Below are positions 21,973-33,699 of a stretch of 64,000 nucleotides of DNA, in pieces. The DNA is from Limnanthes douglasii subsp. nivea (taxonomy: Eukaryota; Streptophyta; Magnoliopsida; Brassicales; Limnanthaceae). The notes beneath the pieces are model-generated. The model saw only the letters and a list, made by a program, of their open reading frames with translations, was not told where the DNA came from and ran no database searches. Numbering within the stretch: position 1 is the first letter of the stretch; every line of letters starts with the position of its first letter. The stretch spans positions 61,958,742 to 62,022,741 of the forward strand of contig JAUPFV010000005.1 of assembly GCA_036936605.1 (NCBI GenBank), given 5' to 3'. Both the position numbers and the translations under genes were made by a program.

Positions 21973-22524
21973 GGTGAAGACAAATTGTATTTCTTTATCC
22001 TTTGAAATTGTGATTATATTTACTGATTTAATTTAATGTTGATTTTATAGATTTGCTTTTATCCAAAACTACAATAGTATCCAGTAAATTCAATTTTTTT
22101 TACTATCACAATATTTAACAAATTTGGGTTTCTAAATTAGATCACACAACTATTGACATTTAAGATAACAACGACAAAATCTTCTAAGGGATCCAATTTT
22201 ATTTGTAGTTCAACATTCATTGGCATTGACCATAATGCATGGAGTCTAGTGAAGTGTAAGTAAGATAAAAATGTGCAAATTTAATGTGGATATACTTTTG
22301 TACAACAAACAAATAATTTAATCAATTTTTCATCGTTTTCTTGTAGAAGTTCATTAAGTTCACATAAGGATTATAGAAAAGGTGCCCCATAATTCGAAGA
22401 CTATTTATGCAATATCCAATCTAATATTCACATAACAAACGATGGAATATATGCTTCTATGTTATAGCATTTTTTTTTATAATATTAAACAATTATTTAT
22501 TTATTTTTATAAAGAAAAGGGATG
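21973..22524. other. AT-rich DNA, no features seen
   Basis: Nothing recognisable. It ends at the target site (GTCAT, 22525-22529) of the next retroelement. Confidence 0.5.
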
Positions 22525-22529
22525 GTCAT

Positions 22530-22879
22530 TGATGAGATCGAGTCTTAGTTTAATTTGATGGGTAGATCGGATCGTAACCACTATTATAAAAAACCCGAGA
22601 CAAACGTAATAAATGGTGATTAAGTTAGATGTTGGTTACTTCACACCAAATTATTAAATGTATCTTAAATTTGACCCCGACTTCACTATCCGATCCAATG
22701 GGCTCATGGGTCAATAATTAAATATAAATACCTCAACCACTTTCATTAATGTGGGTAATTAGAATTTACTGCTAGCTAACAACTTAGTTATCTCACTACT
22801 CTCTACTCTAAACATTAAATTCTCCAAAACACCCAAACCACTTTACATAATTACCCATAAACGGAAATTAACCACACAA
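22530..22879 (+). repeat. 5' LTR of element A
   Basis: Starts TGATGAGATC and ends CCACACAA; the solo LTR elsewhere ends CCACACCA, giving canonical TG...CA. It contains 'caataattaaatataaatacc' (TATA-like, about 22710-22730). It lacks an ~18-bp stretch present in the other two copies. Confidence 0.9.
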
Positions 22880-22900
22880 AATTGGCGACAACAGCGGGAA
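22880..22900 (+). promoter_or_regulatory. Primer-binding site of element A
   Basis: attggcgacaacagcgggaa directly follows the LTR and corresponds to the PBS-like stretch in element B (reverse strand, about 52124-52142). The tRNA cannot be named from this alone. Confidence 0.7.
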
Positions 22901-22907
22901 CACAACG

Positions 22908-24537
22908 GTGGCTGAATTTCACAATTCAATACCAGCAAGAAAAGTTGTTATGGTGGATCTGAATGAGCAGAATGTTCCACCTCCTGAGGTGGAAGTTGCA
23001 AGGGAACACAAGGAGTATACTTTCGAGGAGCGAGACGAGTTGAGAGCTGAAATAGAGGTGCCGAGAGCAATAAAAATGCATAAAAATGAGTTAAGGAAAA
23101 ATATGAAGCGTCAGTACTTCACCACACTGACAATTCTGGAGAAAACGAGCAGTCTTTGAAAACCCATCTCAGTTCCAAGAAGACACACTGATCTAAACCT
23201 GTTGAGAGTTCTGCATCAGAGTCCTCCAACAGCTCCTCAAATGAGGCAGAGCTTGAAGAATCATTATCTTCAAGTAGTGATGAAGGAAGGTCAAAAAAGA
23301 AAATGAGGCTTACTAAAAACCATTTAAGAAAAAGGGATAGGCATGACAGGCTTAAAAAGCACCATGGCAAGGGTAAAAAGTCAGCCAATCAACATATTGA
23401 TCAGTTGCTGATTGATCCCTTTGCTTTTCAGTCCGAACCATGTATTTTTGCAACCCCTAATGAAGACACTGTTTTTAGGCGTAACAAAAATTGGAGACAA
23501 TCACCTTTGTCTGCAAAAATACTCTCCGGACACCTTCCTAAGAGGTTTGATAGCTCCAAGATGGAGAAATACAATGGGAGTCGAGATCCAGAGAACCATC
23601 TCAAGCAGTTCAAGAACTTCATGATGAATTTTGATGACGATGACAAGCTATTATGTAGGGAATTTTACCAAACTTTCACAAAAGCGCCTTCAAATGGTAC
23701 AACAGTCTCCCTCATGGGTGTTAATTTTTTTTGATAGGTTCTGGGTTTTCTTCATGAGGTAATTCGTTGGAAGTAAGGAACTAAGGGGTAATAGGGACAC
23801 CATTATTCATTATGCTCAGGAGCCGAATAAGTCCCTAAAGGAGTACCTCAATCGTTTTATGAACACAAAGAATGGGCTAGCAGATTACTTTGAACAAGTT
23901 GCAATTGCTTCCCTCAGACAAGGTTTAAATCCAAGTAATCTAGCCGATTCGGTGACTCAGAGGAAGGTTATGACCTTGGGTGGTTTGTTAAATCAAGTTG
24001 GAAAGAAAATTAACATAGACGAGACCAAGAAAACCATAGTACACCACCAAGCGAGTGTGAGATCTACTACTACAACAACAACTCCTCCAACTGCTAATCA
24101 GTCCAGTTACAGGGCAAAAGAGACTGGACAGGGGTCCAACCGGTCAAGGTAGAATCAGTCTAACCAAACTCAGAGCCAACAAGTCAGAAATAAGATGGGG
24201 CCCTGGGTTCAGCCTGAGTGGTTTGCTGAGCTGGGGGAGAGTGTGGCTACAATTTATGACAATACTAAGAATGAGGTGCATTTTAGAAAACCAACAGTAT
24301 TGCAGTCCCCCAGAGAAAACTAGAGCACCCGTATCTGCCAAAACCACAATGATATAGGTCATAATATTTATGATTGTATAGCCTTGAAGCAAGAGGTCCA
24401 GAACCTCATTGAAATGGGCAAGTTGGGGGCCTACATTAAAAAGCGAGGGAGAAGCAGACCAAATAATGCGCAAACCAATACTCCCAGACTGGTCCTTCGA
24501 ACAATCTTGAGACATCTACACAAGAGGGTTCAATAGT
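22908..24537 (+). pseudogene. gag of element A
   Basis: Structural polyprotein forming the particle, in at least three frames (22908-23159, 23303-23734, 23859-24152, then beyond). First ATG is at 22950. The N terminus is charged and the middle is Ser/Glu- then Lys-rich. The retrotransposon gag core is clear: KMEKYNGSRDPENHLKQFKN at about 23561-23620, then 'KSLKEYLNRF' near 23836-23865. A C-x-x-H...GH...C segment with DCIALKQEVQNLIEMG (about 24330-24420) is the usual gag C terminus of Tat-type elements. Internal stops and frameshifts make it non-functional. Confidence 0.85.
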
Positions 24538-24539
24538 AA

Positions 24540-25215
24540 TTGTTGAAAGATTTGATGTACACTATGAGTATCTTGATCCAGATCCGAGTCGAAATCAGGT
24601 GGGGATGATAACAGACAAGACCAAAACGGTTTCCGGTCTGATTAACGTTTTTGAGTCATTAACTATTTTTGGAGGGGATATTGTGACTGTGCCTTCCACT
24701 TCATCAAGGAAGAGGCATGTCCATAATTTGGCCACCCAGTTGGATGGTGGAATGTCCACCTACCAATATCAATCCCCATCTCCATTTATATTTTTTGATA
24801 AGGATGACCTGAGAGACATTGCAGGGCCTCATGAAGATGTGGTGGTAATAGGGGCATCAATAGGGGGAAACGATATACGCCGGATTCTGATTGATACAGG
24901 AAGTTAGCATACATCCTATTTTTAAGCTCCCATAAGGAAAGGAGAAACCCTTTGGTTATACAACTTTTGAACAGAAACATTGTATGCTTCACAGAACGTT
25001 CTGCAGATATGATTGGGGAGTTCGAAGAGAAAGTGTTGTTGGGCAAGGGGTACTTTAAAAAAATGGTGCGAGTGATGTTTGTTGTGGTGGATTGCCCAAC
25101 ATCGTACAATGCAATATTTGGGAGATCTTGGCTCTTCAGAATGCATGTTGTGGCCTCTACGGTCCACCAATGCTTAAACTATGCTGTCCACGGACAAGTA
25201 GGTGTTGTCTAAAGC
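24540..25215 (+). pseudogene. Aspartic protease region of element A
   Basis: The protease cleaves the polyprotein. A frame at 24599-24907 ends in RRILIDTGS, the catalytic D(T/N)GS motif (about 24881-24907), immediately followed by a stop. The rest continues in another frame at 24952-25212 with FVVVDCPTSYNAIFGRSWL, the usual end of a gypsy protease. Broken. Confidence 0.85.
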
Positions 25216-25439
25216 AGTCAGAAGATAGCCAGGGAATGCTATGCAACAACCCTTGCCCTAAAACTCTAGGGGCAGTCAGAATTAACAAACATTAGCAGCT
25301 ACTGGAGCCTTATGCTGAGGAAAATAAAATTGATGATACCAGGGAGGCTCCCAGTGTTATAATACCGATTGAGGAGGTTGAAACCCACTCCCTCGCAAAG
25401 GGAAAGAATGTTAAGATTGGTTCCAAGCTGGCACCAGAT

Positions 25440-26265
25440 TTGAAGCACCGGTTATTATCCTTTTTAATGAATAATCAACATGTTTTTTCATGGTGCAATA
25501 GTGATGTCACTGGAGTGCCAGCTGATATTATTTCCCACAAATTATCAATCTGGAGTGATATTACGTCATTCGTACAGAATGGAAGGTCTTTTTCTAAGGA
25601 AAAGACAGATGTGATTGTTCAAGAAGTTGACCGTTTAACCAAGATGGATCACATTAAAGAATCTCAATACCCTTTGTGGATTGCCAACCCTATTCTGGTC
25701 AAGAAAAAGAATGGAAAGTGGCGCATGTGCATTGATTTCACTGACCTTAATAGGGGATGCACCAAAGATCTTTATCATGTTCCTCGGATAGATCAGTTAG
25801 TGGATTCTACCTCTAGGAACAAGCTATTGACTTTTATGGATGCTTTTTCAGGGTACAACCAGATACAAGTAGATCTGAAGGATCAAGACACACTTCATTC
25901 ATCACAAACAGAGATCTTCATTGTTATAAGGTAATACCGTTCCAATTGAAAAATGATGCGGCCACTTATCAGGAGTTAGTGAACAAAGCTTTTGCTAATC
26001 ATATTGGCAGAAACATGGAGGTTTACATAGATGATATGATGGTTAAGAACTTGGAGGAAGATGCAGATATATCTGACCTTCAAGAAACATTCTCTAACTC
26101 AGAGGCTGTAAATTTAAAATTGAACCATGAAAAATGTGTATTTGGGGTCCAATCTAGAAAGTCCTTGGGCTATATAATAAGTGAGAAAGGAATTCAGCCT
26201 GATCCGGATCAACTTAATGCCTTACTAGCAATGGAACCTCCTCAGAATATTAAAGAAGTTTAAAT
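25440..26265 (+). pseudogene. Reverse transcriptase of element A
   Basis: The frame at 25440-25934 carries NPILVKKKNGKWRMCIDFTD and 'DAFSGYNQI', the fingers and palm of a gypsy RT. After a frameshift near 25935, 25946-26263 carries the polymerase site YIDDM (26023-26037) and 'LGYIISEKGIQPDPDQ'. The active-site aspartates are present but the frame is split. Confidence 0.92.
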
Positions 26266-26337
26266 ACTGATAGGACAATTGGCTACGTTGAATAGTTTAT
26301 TTCAAGATCATCAAACAAGTGCGCCCCATTCTTCCAA

Positions 26338-27250
26338 GTGTTGAGGAATGCTAAAGACTTTAATTGGTCTCTAAAGTGTGACCAGACTTTTATTGAAATC
26401 AAGAATCATTTTTCTTCACCTAAAACTCTTTTTAAACCTGTTTGGAAGGAAACATTCTATGCATATCTAGATGTATCAGAATATGCAATAAGTGTTGTGC
26501 TAGTAAGAGAGGTGGATAATTACCCTCGTCCGGTGTATTACATCAGTAAGAGTCTGTTGGATGCTGAATGAAGATATTTGAAGTTGGAAAAATTAGCATT
26601 GGCCCTAGTAATTGCATCAAGAAAGATGAGACCATACTTCCAAGTTAATTCCATTGTTGTTCGGACATCTTTCCCTTTAAAAAGTGTTCTTGAGAAAGAT
26701 GATGTGTTAAGTAGAATGATGAAGTGGTCGGTGGATCTGGGTGATTATGATATTGACTTTGCACCTTGAATATCAATTAAATCCCAGTCAGTGGATGACT
26801 TCTTGGTAGAATTTCATGGTGATAGATCCTCTGAACAAGAATCAGAAAACCGATCTAAGAAAGAATGGGTAGTTTGAACTGATGGTGGATCAAGTACTGT
26901 GAAATATGGAGCTGGGATTTTTCTAACTTCTCCCTATGGTGACAATATGTACCAGGGCATATGTTTTGGCTTCAGAGCTTCTAACAATGAATTTGAATAT
27001 GAAGTAGCCATAGCTGGTCTTGTGGTGGATTTCCTATGTGGGGCAAAGAGAGCCCGGTTAACGAGTGATTCTCAATTGCTGATTCACCATGTTTAAGGGA
27101 AATCTGAAGCAAAGAAAGAACAGTTCGTTAAATACTTGCTTATGTTGAAAGAAGTTGCCGCAAACTTTTAAAATATCTCATATGAACACATTCCTAGATC
27201 GGAAAATACACTGGCAGACTCTCTGGCAATCATAGCTTATTCTGAATCTT
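26338..27250 (+). pseudogene. RNase H and second (archaeal-type) RNase H of element A
   Basis: One frame with in-frame stops. The RT-linked RNase H spans about 26338-26769 (YAYLDVSEYAISVVLVRE, 'YYISKSLLDAE', 'LEKLALALVIASRKMRPYF'). The second domain runs about 26860-27240: TDGGSS, 'YGAGIFLTSPYG', FRASNNEFEYE, 'DSQLLIHHV' and HIPRSENTLADSLA. Two RNase H domains in tandem are characteristic of the Tat lineage. Stops fall at 26569-26571, just before TDGGSS, in the middle of the second domain and at its end. Confidence 0.88.
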
Positions 27251-27387
27251 AGCCATGGATTCTTGTGCAGGAATGTCCTTCCGTACAGACAGGTCAAGAA
27301 AAGGAAAGTGAAGAAAGTATGAGTATACTTGTTATTCAACCTAAAGGTTAGAGATATGACCATCTTCGGTTTATCTCCAATGGGATA

Positions 27388-28490
27388 TTGCCTCAGGGTA
27401 AAACTGTGGCTAAGGAAATCAAGTACAAAGCTCTTGGTTTCTTGATATTAAGAGAAGTTCTTTACAAGAAGTCTTTCAGCAGACCTCTCCTACGTTGCTT
27501 AACATTTGAAGAATCCCAAGTTGTTTTATCTGAACTATATGATGGAGAAGGTTTTGCACATTGTGGCTATAGGGCCCTAACCAGAAGAGTTCTATTAGCA
27601 GGATACTATTGGCTAACCATAATAGCAGACGCTAAAGAGATAGTGAAAAGGTGTGATCCATACCAAAAGTATGGAAATAAAATTCACGTGCCAACAGTTC
27701 CTATGGAATCCATATCTGAACCAATATCATTTGCCACAAGGGGTAGAGATATAGTTGGGCCTCTTCCCATGGCATCCAGTGGATGTAGAACAATCATAGT
27801 CGTTATTGACTATTTTTCTAAGTGGATAGAGGTAGCTCATTTGGCTGGAACTAATTCGAAGGAAGTTATTAAATTTATTTTATCTAACATATGTTGCAGA
27901 TTTAGGGTTCCCGGAAAAATTACTACTGACAATGGGCCACAATTTGATAATAAAGACATGGAAGCGTTCTGCGCCTTGAGAGGAATCCAATATTTTTTTT
28001 CTTCTCCTTTTCATCCTCAAGCAAATGGGAAGGTTGAAGTTGCCAATAGGACAATCTTGTCCGGATTAAAGAAAAACTTGGAGGGAGCTGCAGGAAAGTG
28101 GCCTTGTTATTTACAAAAAGTATTGTGGGTCTACCGAACTACACCTCGGGCTTGCACACAAGAGTCTCTTTTTTCTCTGGTATATGGGATGGATGAATTA
28201 CTCCCATGGAAGATACTTTACCATCTCACAGAGTCCAAAACTATTCAGAACATGCTAAAGGTATAGCAGTTAGGAATCGGTTGGATTTGATTGAAGAAAA
28301 AAGAGTTAAAGCGCATATGAGAACAACGCATTACCAAGGAAAAGTCTTAAGAAAGTATTTTTACACACCAATGAAAAGCAGTTTGGTAAGCTGGCTCTGA
28401 ACTTGGAAGGCCCTTATGTGGTCTGTGAGAAGGTTAAACCCAGAACATACATTCTCTAAGACAAATAAGGGAAAGCACTAAAACACCCAT
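27388..28490 (+). pseudogene. Integrase of element A
   Basis: An open stretch of 292 codons (27388-28266) continues the pol frame. The N-terminal zinc finger is damaged (one Cys replaced by Tyr in CDPYQ). The core has RDIVGPLP, TTDNGPQFDN and NGKVEVANR, giving D-59-D-35-E spacing, i.e. an intact DD35E triad at residues 121, 181 and 217 of this stretch. The C-terminal part then loses frame (28206-28400), ending near 28490 with a 'NVEHLRLYLE' end typical of gypsy integrases. This is the best-preserved gene of the element, but it is not a clean reading frame. Confidence 0.92.
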
Positions 28491-29023
28491 GAAATGTTGA
28501 ACATCTCAGGTTATACTTAGAATAGAACCTTTTTATAAATATTTCTTTTTAAATGTCAATGTAAATATTATAGGGCATACTCTTTCCTGTCCTGGTGACG
28601 CGGAGAGGTTTTAATGAGGTGTCGGGTTTTTCAATAATATATTATGCTTTATTCAAAAGTCTGTTGCAATTTTGTTTAAGTCCGGATATTAAATACTTAT
28701 TAAACACCTCGGCTCTTAAGTATTTTTGAGGTGATCAGATTCATTAAACACATGTGGTTGAGGATGTTTGATAATTTTGTTCAATACATCTGAAATATTG
28801 AAAGCTATTTAAACATTGGCCATAAAGAGTTAAACAAAATTTTAACAAAGAAGAATATGATATTAAAATCTGATCGGATTAGAATCGATCTCTCATACAC
28901 AAAATAATTTGACTATTCAAGGAATTTCAAGCTTACAGCATAAAGATCAAACAAACAATGCAACAAAATGCCTTCGCCATCCAAGTACTTTAGTTTTTCA
29001 AGAAACAAGTACACAATGTAACC
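28491..29023. other. Spacer after integrase in element A
   Basis: Non-coding. It contains a conserved landmark, 'gggcatactctttcctgtcc' with 'ttttaatgagg' downstream (about 28573-28620), also recognisable in element B (reverse strand, about 46377-46425). It probably belongs to the 3' end of the pol transcript. Confidence 0.55.
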
Positions 29024-29829
29024 TTAGGGATTGTTTCCTTCGGTCTTTTCTTCACCACCATCTTTGTTGGGACTTTTGAGTTCAGCACTTGAACTCTCAC
29101 CCACTTTTTCATCATCTTCGGAGTTTATCCCACTGGAGTAGTTACGCTTGTCACCATCAACCATTGTATGGAAAAGGATACCATCATAGTCCACATATTT
29201 CTATAAAGGACCAAGGGTCCTCTTAGGAAAGGTCTCATGGAACAGTAAGACCATGTCGGACTTGATTATTCATCCTTATATTCTAGAGAATATACAACTC
29301 CACTAGCATATTTCTCTATCGCTGCATCTATTGCTTGAGCTTGTTGGCGTTCCAAGCCAGCTTTCTCTTCATTCTTCTCTTGAACAGTATTCTCCAACTT
29401 GAATTTGTCATCGGATAAAGTCTGGATAGTATTGTCCTTGGTTTGTAGTTGATCCTTCAAAGTTGTGATATTATTTGAGGAAGAAGTCTCGAGATCCGAG
29501 TACTTAATTTGAAGTTCTTTGTTGGAATTTTCTGACTCAAGTAGTTTGGTAGCTAGATCCTTACTTTCCTTCCTCAATAATTATATGCTTTGCTGAGTAC
29601 TGAGAAGATCGTTTGTCAAGATTTTCTTTTCTGTAGTCAGAGAGTTGATGGTAATAGTTTGATCCCTCACTTGTCTCTCTAGATCAAGCATTGGAAGAAT
29701 ATAACCCAAAAGGTCATGGCTCATGGTATCTTGCTCACTAGATATCGCGTAAGTCTCGCCGTTGTGGGTCACAACGTTGGAAGAGTTGGGAGGAAGGTAA
29801 GGCCCCGCGAAATCGTATTTTTCTAAATT

Positions 29830-29903
<74 letters not shown>

Positions 29904-31867
29904 GTTTTCAAAAGTGTCAAGATTTACCACTTTGTTACCATCACTAGTAGCCTGTTTGGAATAAAGATTGGGTGAAATTTCCTCTTGTAATGTAGGATCA
30001 ACATGAGTTGGAAGAGGGATTTCAGAAGAACGAAGAATTATTTCTGATCCCTGAGTAACTTTCTTCTTTTTGGCAGCTTTTTCGTCACTGCTGGCCTTAC
30101 ATTTCTCGTCCTTCTTCGAAATCTTTGGTGGGTTGTCTGACCCACCAGCCTCTTTGACAGTAACTTCTAATGCTTCTAGTAAAGCTGCATTAATACTTCC
30201 TTGGTTCTCCGAAACGGTCCCTTCCGTGGTTGTTTGAGGTGGGTCTGTTGTGGTTTTCTTCTTTCTCTTGTTCTTCATCTTGTTCAGATAAGTGGGGGCT
30301 TTGGCCCTGGAAGGCAGGTAAAGTTTAGAATCTTTAGCCTCTGTCCTCCTCAGGATGATATTTTCAATAGGAGGGGTAGTCATCTCTTCTCAGGAGAGGT
30401 CTCTTATCCCTGTGGTGTTCCAAAGATGAGAACTCACAAAGTTTCCCAATGTGAAGCAGTTGTGGAAAGTGTTGTCCCATTTCTCTAAGACCCAAGCATT
30501 TAGTTTGTCACATGTATCCTGACCTGACTCTACATAGTCTGAAAACTCCTTAGAAACACTAAGAATAGATATAAATCAGTTCTGAGTAGTAACTTAATAC
30601 TTGAAAGATTAAAAATGACATAAAAGAAACTAACCAATACTTTTCAAGGGACTGGTCTACTTGCTTGGATTTGAGTCAACCTTGATCTTTTTTCCATTCT
30701 CCTAGGCCCCGCTGATGAATAAGAACTGAATCCTCTACGGATTTTCTGAATCCAAAAGATCATTTACTACCTTGTAGTCATTTCCCATGTTGCAGTGGTA
30801 GAAGGGAATGTGATGATTCTTACACAAGTTTTCCACATCAACAAATTGGTCCATTGGTAGTGGAATCTTAGATAGCTTGGATGCCATGATTCAGGCTAAT
30901 AAGGTATACCAAGCATTGGGGATGAGCCGACTGGGACACAACTTGGTCAAGTGGAAGTATCTGACTATCTCCGGATCCAAAGGAAACCGGAGTCCCCAGT
31001 TCAGCACCTCTGTATAGACCACCAACTCATTGGGTTTGCAGTCCTTGATAGTTTCTGGAGTGACTGGGATTCTCACCTTCACAGACTCTGGGATTCCCCA
31101 CTTCATACGATTACGACCCAGTTCAGCAGTGTGGGTGTATACGTAGACTATATTTTGAAGGGACAACAAATACTTCAGACTGACCTTCTTGAAGTTTGGC
31201 CCCACTCTACCCTCCAGACTCTCCGGAAGCGCATTTGGATGAGTCAATCCTACTTTATTCTTGCCTTCCGATCTGCAGTTGTATCCTCCGTTTGACCGGA
31301 TGCCGTAAAAAGGGCTTCATCTAAACTTTCCTCCATGTTTTCTTTCATTACAGTGGAAGGCTGTTCGGATGGTTTGGCTTCTACCAGGGACTGCTGTCCA
31401 AATGGTTTGGTTTTTGGCACAAGTTTTACTGCCTCCGAACTGGAGGGTTTTGAAGAGGTAGGAGTGGATTTTGATTTGGATTGACGGGTGACTTGATATG
31501 GGGTTGATTTCTCTGGAGACTTCTCTATATCTGAATCTATTGGGATAAAAGGTAAGGGTTTTCTAATACTAGAAACAGCTTTCTCCTTAGGGAGAGGGTT
31601 TTGAGACTCTTGAACAGAGGACCCTGATGGAAGAGAATAAATGTTTGAAATAAAGGGTAGCTTTCTAACTGTGGGTTCTTTTGAAGACGATAGGCCCTGG
31701 TCTGTATTCGCTTGTGATTGATTGGTTTCTTCACCAGGAGAAACAGGGAGGCCATCAGCGATGCGTTCGTCTCTTGAAACTTTTCTCGCTCTCTCTAACT
31801 CGGACAAGTTTAACCAACCTTCATTTACTAGAGCGTTTCTGGCCGTGAACATATATGACTTAAACAC
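29024..31867 (-). pseudogene. Antisense gene of element A (Transposase_28-like region plus coiled coil)
   Basis: Runs against gag-pol from near the 3' LTR. In order on the minus strand: 31867-31250, Ser/Pro/Lys-rich (205 codons, ATG start); 31247-30891, folded-looking, with LNWGLRFPLDPEIVRYFH and 'PSRLIPNAWYTLLA', resembling the N-terminal 'putative gypsy type transposon' domain of plant databases; 30383-29900, Lys-rich; 29830-29266, PYLPPNSSN and a long predicted coiled coil; then an acidic tail with SDMVLLFHETFPKRTLG in another frame, ending at a stop near 29024. One in-frame stop separates the 29772-29581 and 29577-29266 segments; frameshifts separate others. The function is unknown; such antisense ORFs are reported in Tat elements such as Grande. 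The C-terminal half is shared with the antisense gene of element B. Confidence 0.75.
29835..29900. repeat. (TA)n microsatellite inside the antisense gene
   Basis: About 65 bp of alternating TA interrupts the antisense frame between its Lys-rich and coiled-coil parts and produces a spurious Ile-Tyr tract. Confidence 0.95.
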
Positions 31868-31935
31868 AAATTTGAAGGTATAGTGAGCTTTCTCTCACTA
31901 GAAATGCTTGTAGTTGTTGAAGATAATGAAACAGT

Positions 31936-31955
31936 GAAGAATATTTATGTATAGC
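31936..31955 (-). promoter_or_regulatory. Possible TATA box for the antisense gene of element A
   Basis: On the minus strand ctatacataaatattc lies about 80 bp upstream of the ATG at 31867. The similarly placed and stronger box in element B supports it. This is inference only. Confidence 0.35.
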
Positions 31956-32286
31956 AGTGAAAAGTGGTAGTTACCTAGGAGAAGGTAAAACGATCTAAGT
32001 AATGATTAAAAGCTGAAAAGTATGGAAGTTAAAGCCTAGGTAACCTTTTAGCCTAGTAGGTACGAGAATCTAGGAGAAAAATGACTGAGAGGTCGAACCA
32101 AAGCCTGACACGTGTCCCACGATTGAAAAAGACTCTTAGAATTCTGAACTGAAAAATCAGTTCCACCGAAATTCGAACAAAGTCACTCTTGAGGGAAACA
32201 CTTACATTCCGGATAAAACAACAGATCGGAGAAAGTTGGTATTGATTTTTAAGAGTTAGCTCTTCCAAAGGCTCTTTGCAAGACCT

Positions 32287-32297
32287 AAAGGGGCTAC
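32287..32297 (+). promoter_or_regulatory. Polypurine tract of element A
   Basis: aaaggggctac directly precedes the 3' LTR. Confidence 0.7.
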
Positions 32298-32665
32298 TGA
32301 TGAGGTCAGATATTTTAGCTGCTGAGTCTTGGCTTAATCCGATAAGCAGTTCAGACCATAACCACTATTATAAAAACCTGAACAGGACAAATGTAATAAA
32401 TGATGACTAAGCTAGATGCTGGTCACTTCACACCAAAATATCAATGGATCCTTAAACTTGACCTGACTTCATTATCTGACCTAATAGGCCTATGGGTCAA
32501 TAATTAAGTATAAATACCCCAACCACTTTCATTAATGGGGGTAATCAAAATTTACTACTAGCACTAAGCTTAATTATCTCACTACTCTCTACTGTAAATA
32601 TTAAATTCCCCAAAACATCCAAAACACTTTACATAATTACCTTTAGACGGAAATTAACCACACGA
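32298..32665 (+). repeat. 3' LTR of element A
   Basis: 368 bp, TGATGAGGTC to CCACACGA. It contains 'caataattaagtataaatacccc', the TATA-like promoter segment, and is followed by the target duplication GTCAT. Confidence 0.92.
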
Positions 32666-32670
32666 GTCAT

Positions 32671-33300
32671 AACTCTTATTTGCTGAATTTATTGTAGTAA
32701 ACTGTGAGAGCTTGTTTTTTAAAATTATTTTATGTAATTTTTTCTTTTTCTAATTCAGATTACATGGTGTATTTACGCACACTTGTGGAGTTGTTACATC
32801 TGTTAGAGAGTTAGTGGTTAGCTCTATAACAACTTATTATTCTTCCATTTGGAAGCATGTGCGTGTATATATATATTACATGGTTTTGTTTCATGTGACT
32901 AAATACATCTTCATTTGAATTTATGGGCTGAGACCCGATTTACTAGACTATGGGTAATGTTGACCCCAAATCAGACGTAAATAAAGAAAAATAAATTTTG
33001 AATTTAGAAATATATATTTTATTGTCTCTCGAAAAGAAACTCTAACACTTGTTTATACTCTTCTTTTTATAACTCAGTCGATCTTGTTCTTTCCCTTTAG
33101 TCTTCATCTTCTTCAATAATACATTCATTTGATCATCATTTCTCAAACTGAACAGATAAATTCTTATTGATAGTTTGTATTGAAGCAACTAAAATTGCAC
33201 TCGATACAGGTTATATAAATATGTTAGTAGTTTGATCTTGAGTAGGAAGATACCAAATCTTGAGAGAACAAAAAGAAACTTGGTCACATACGAAGTGCAC
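32671..33300. other. Short non-coding stretch between element A and copia element 1
   Basis: It contains 'ctgttagagagttagtggtt' near 32809, reminiscent of the start of some copia LTRs, but no partner copy was found. The 3' LTR of copia element 1 may lie here, in an unrecognisable state. Confidence 0.35.
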
Positions 33301-33301
33301 A

Positions 33302-33598
33302 TCAATATCTATGTGTTTCGTACACACATGGAATAATGGATTTGAAGTTAGAGTAGCGGCTCCAAATTTGTTGCACCAGATGATGGATACTCGAAAGAGG
33401 TAAGTTTAATTCAATTAGAATTGTTTGTAACAAGATTAGTCTTGATGATAAATTTGCTAATGAACAGTATTCTGATTTCGTGCTAGATCTAGCCACAACA
33501 ATACTTTTTGGAGGATCATGACACCAATGAATCATCAAGAAAAATATAGTAACTACTAATGGACTTATTTTCGTCGGGTAAACTAGCCGTATTATCAT
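33302..33598 (-). pseudogene. RNase H of copia element 1
   Basis: A 98-codon frame carries VVARSSTKSEYCSLANLSS, the RNase H signature of plant copia polyproteins (usual VARSSTEAEYRALA). A degraded 'HTRTKHIDI'-type segment follows (here CVYETHRY). Confidence 0.85.
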
Positions 33599-33699
33599 TG
33601 GAGTACACCGTGAGGCACACTTGAGATGATGAGTTTAGTTATAGACGTAGAAACTTTATCCTAGATAAGTCTCGTAACATTATTTTTAAGTATTTATAA

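Larger units (their letters stand above)
22530..32665 (+). mobile_element. Ty3/gypsy retrotransposon, Tat-like lineage, complete but mutated (element A)
   Basis: 10.1 kb between LTRs, with 5-bp duplications GTCAT at 22525-22529 and 32666-32670. Order: LTR, PBS, gag, protease, RT, RNase H, second RNase H, integrase, spacer, antisense gene, PPT, LTR. The duplicated RNase H, and an antisense gene after integrase, are features of the plant Tat lineage. gag and pol are broken by several stops and frameshifts, so the element cannot move on its own. The LTRs differ clearly, including an ~18-bp indel near their start, so the insertion is old. A solo LTR of the same family lies at 34311-34678. Confidence 0.92.

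Noticed and set aside
23119..23388. 89-codon minus-strand frame across gag
   Set aside because: It is the complement of the Ser/Glu-rich gag linker, which lacks stops by composition.
29823..29900. Ile-Tyr repeat protein end
   Set aside because: Artefact of the (TA)n tract interrupting the antisense gene.
30559..30640. Possible 82-nt GT-AG intron in the antisense gene of element A
   Set aside because: Splice-like ends exist, but joining them does not give a continuous frame without a further frameshift, so the intron is not supported.
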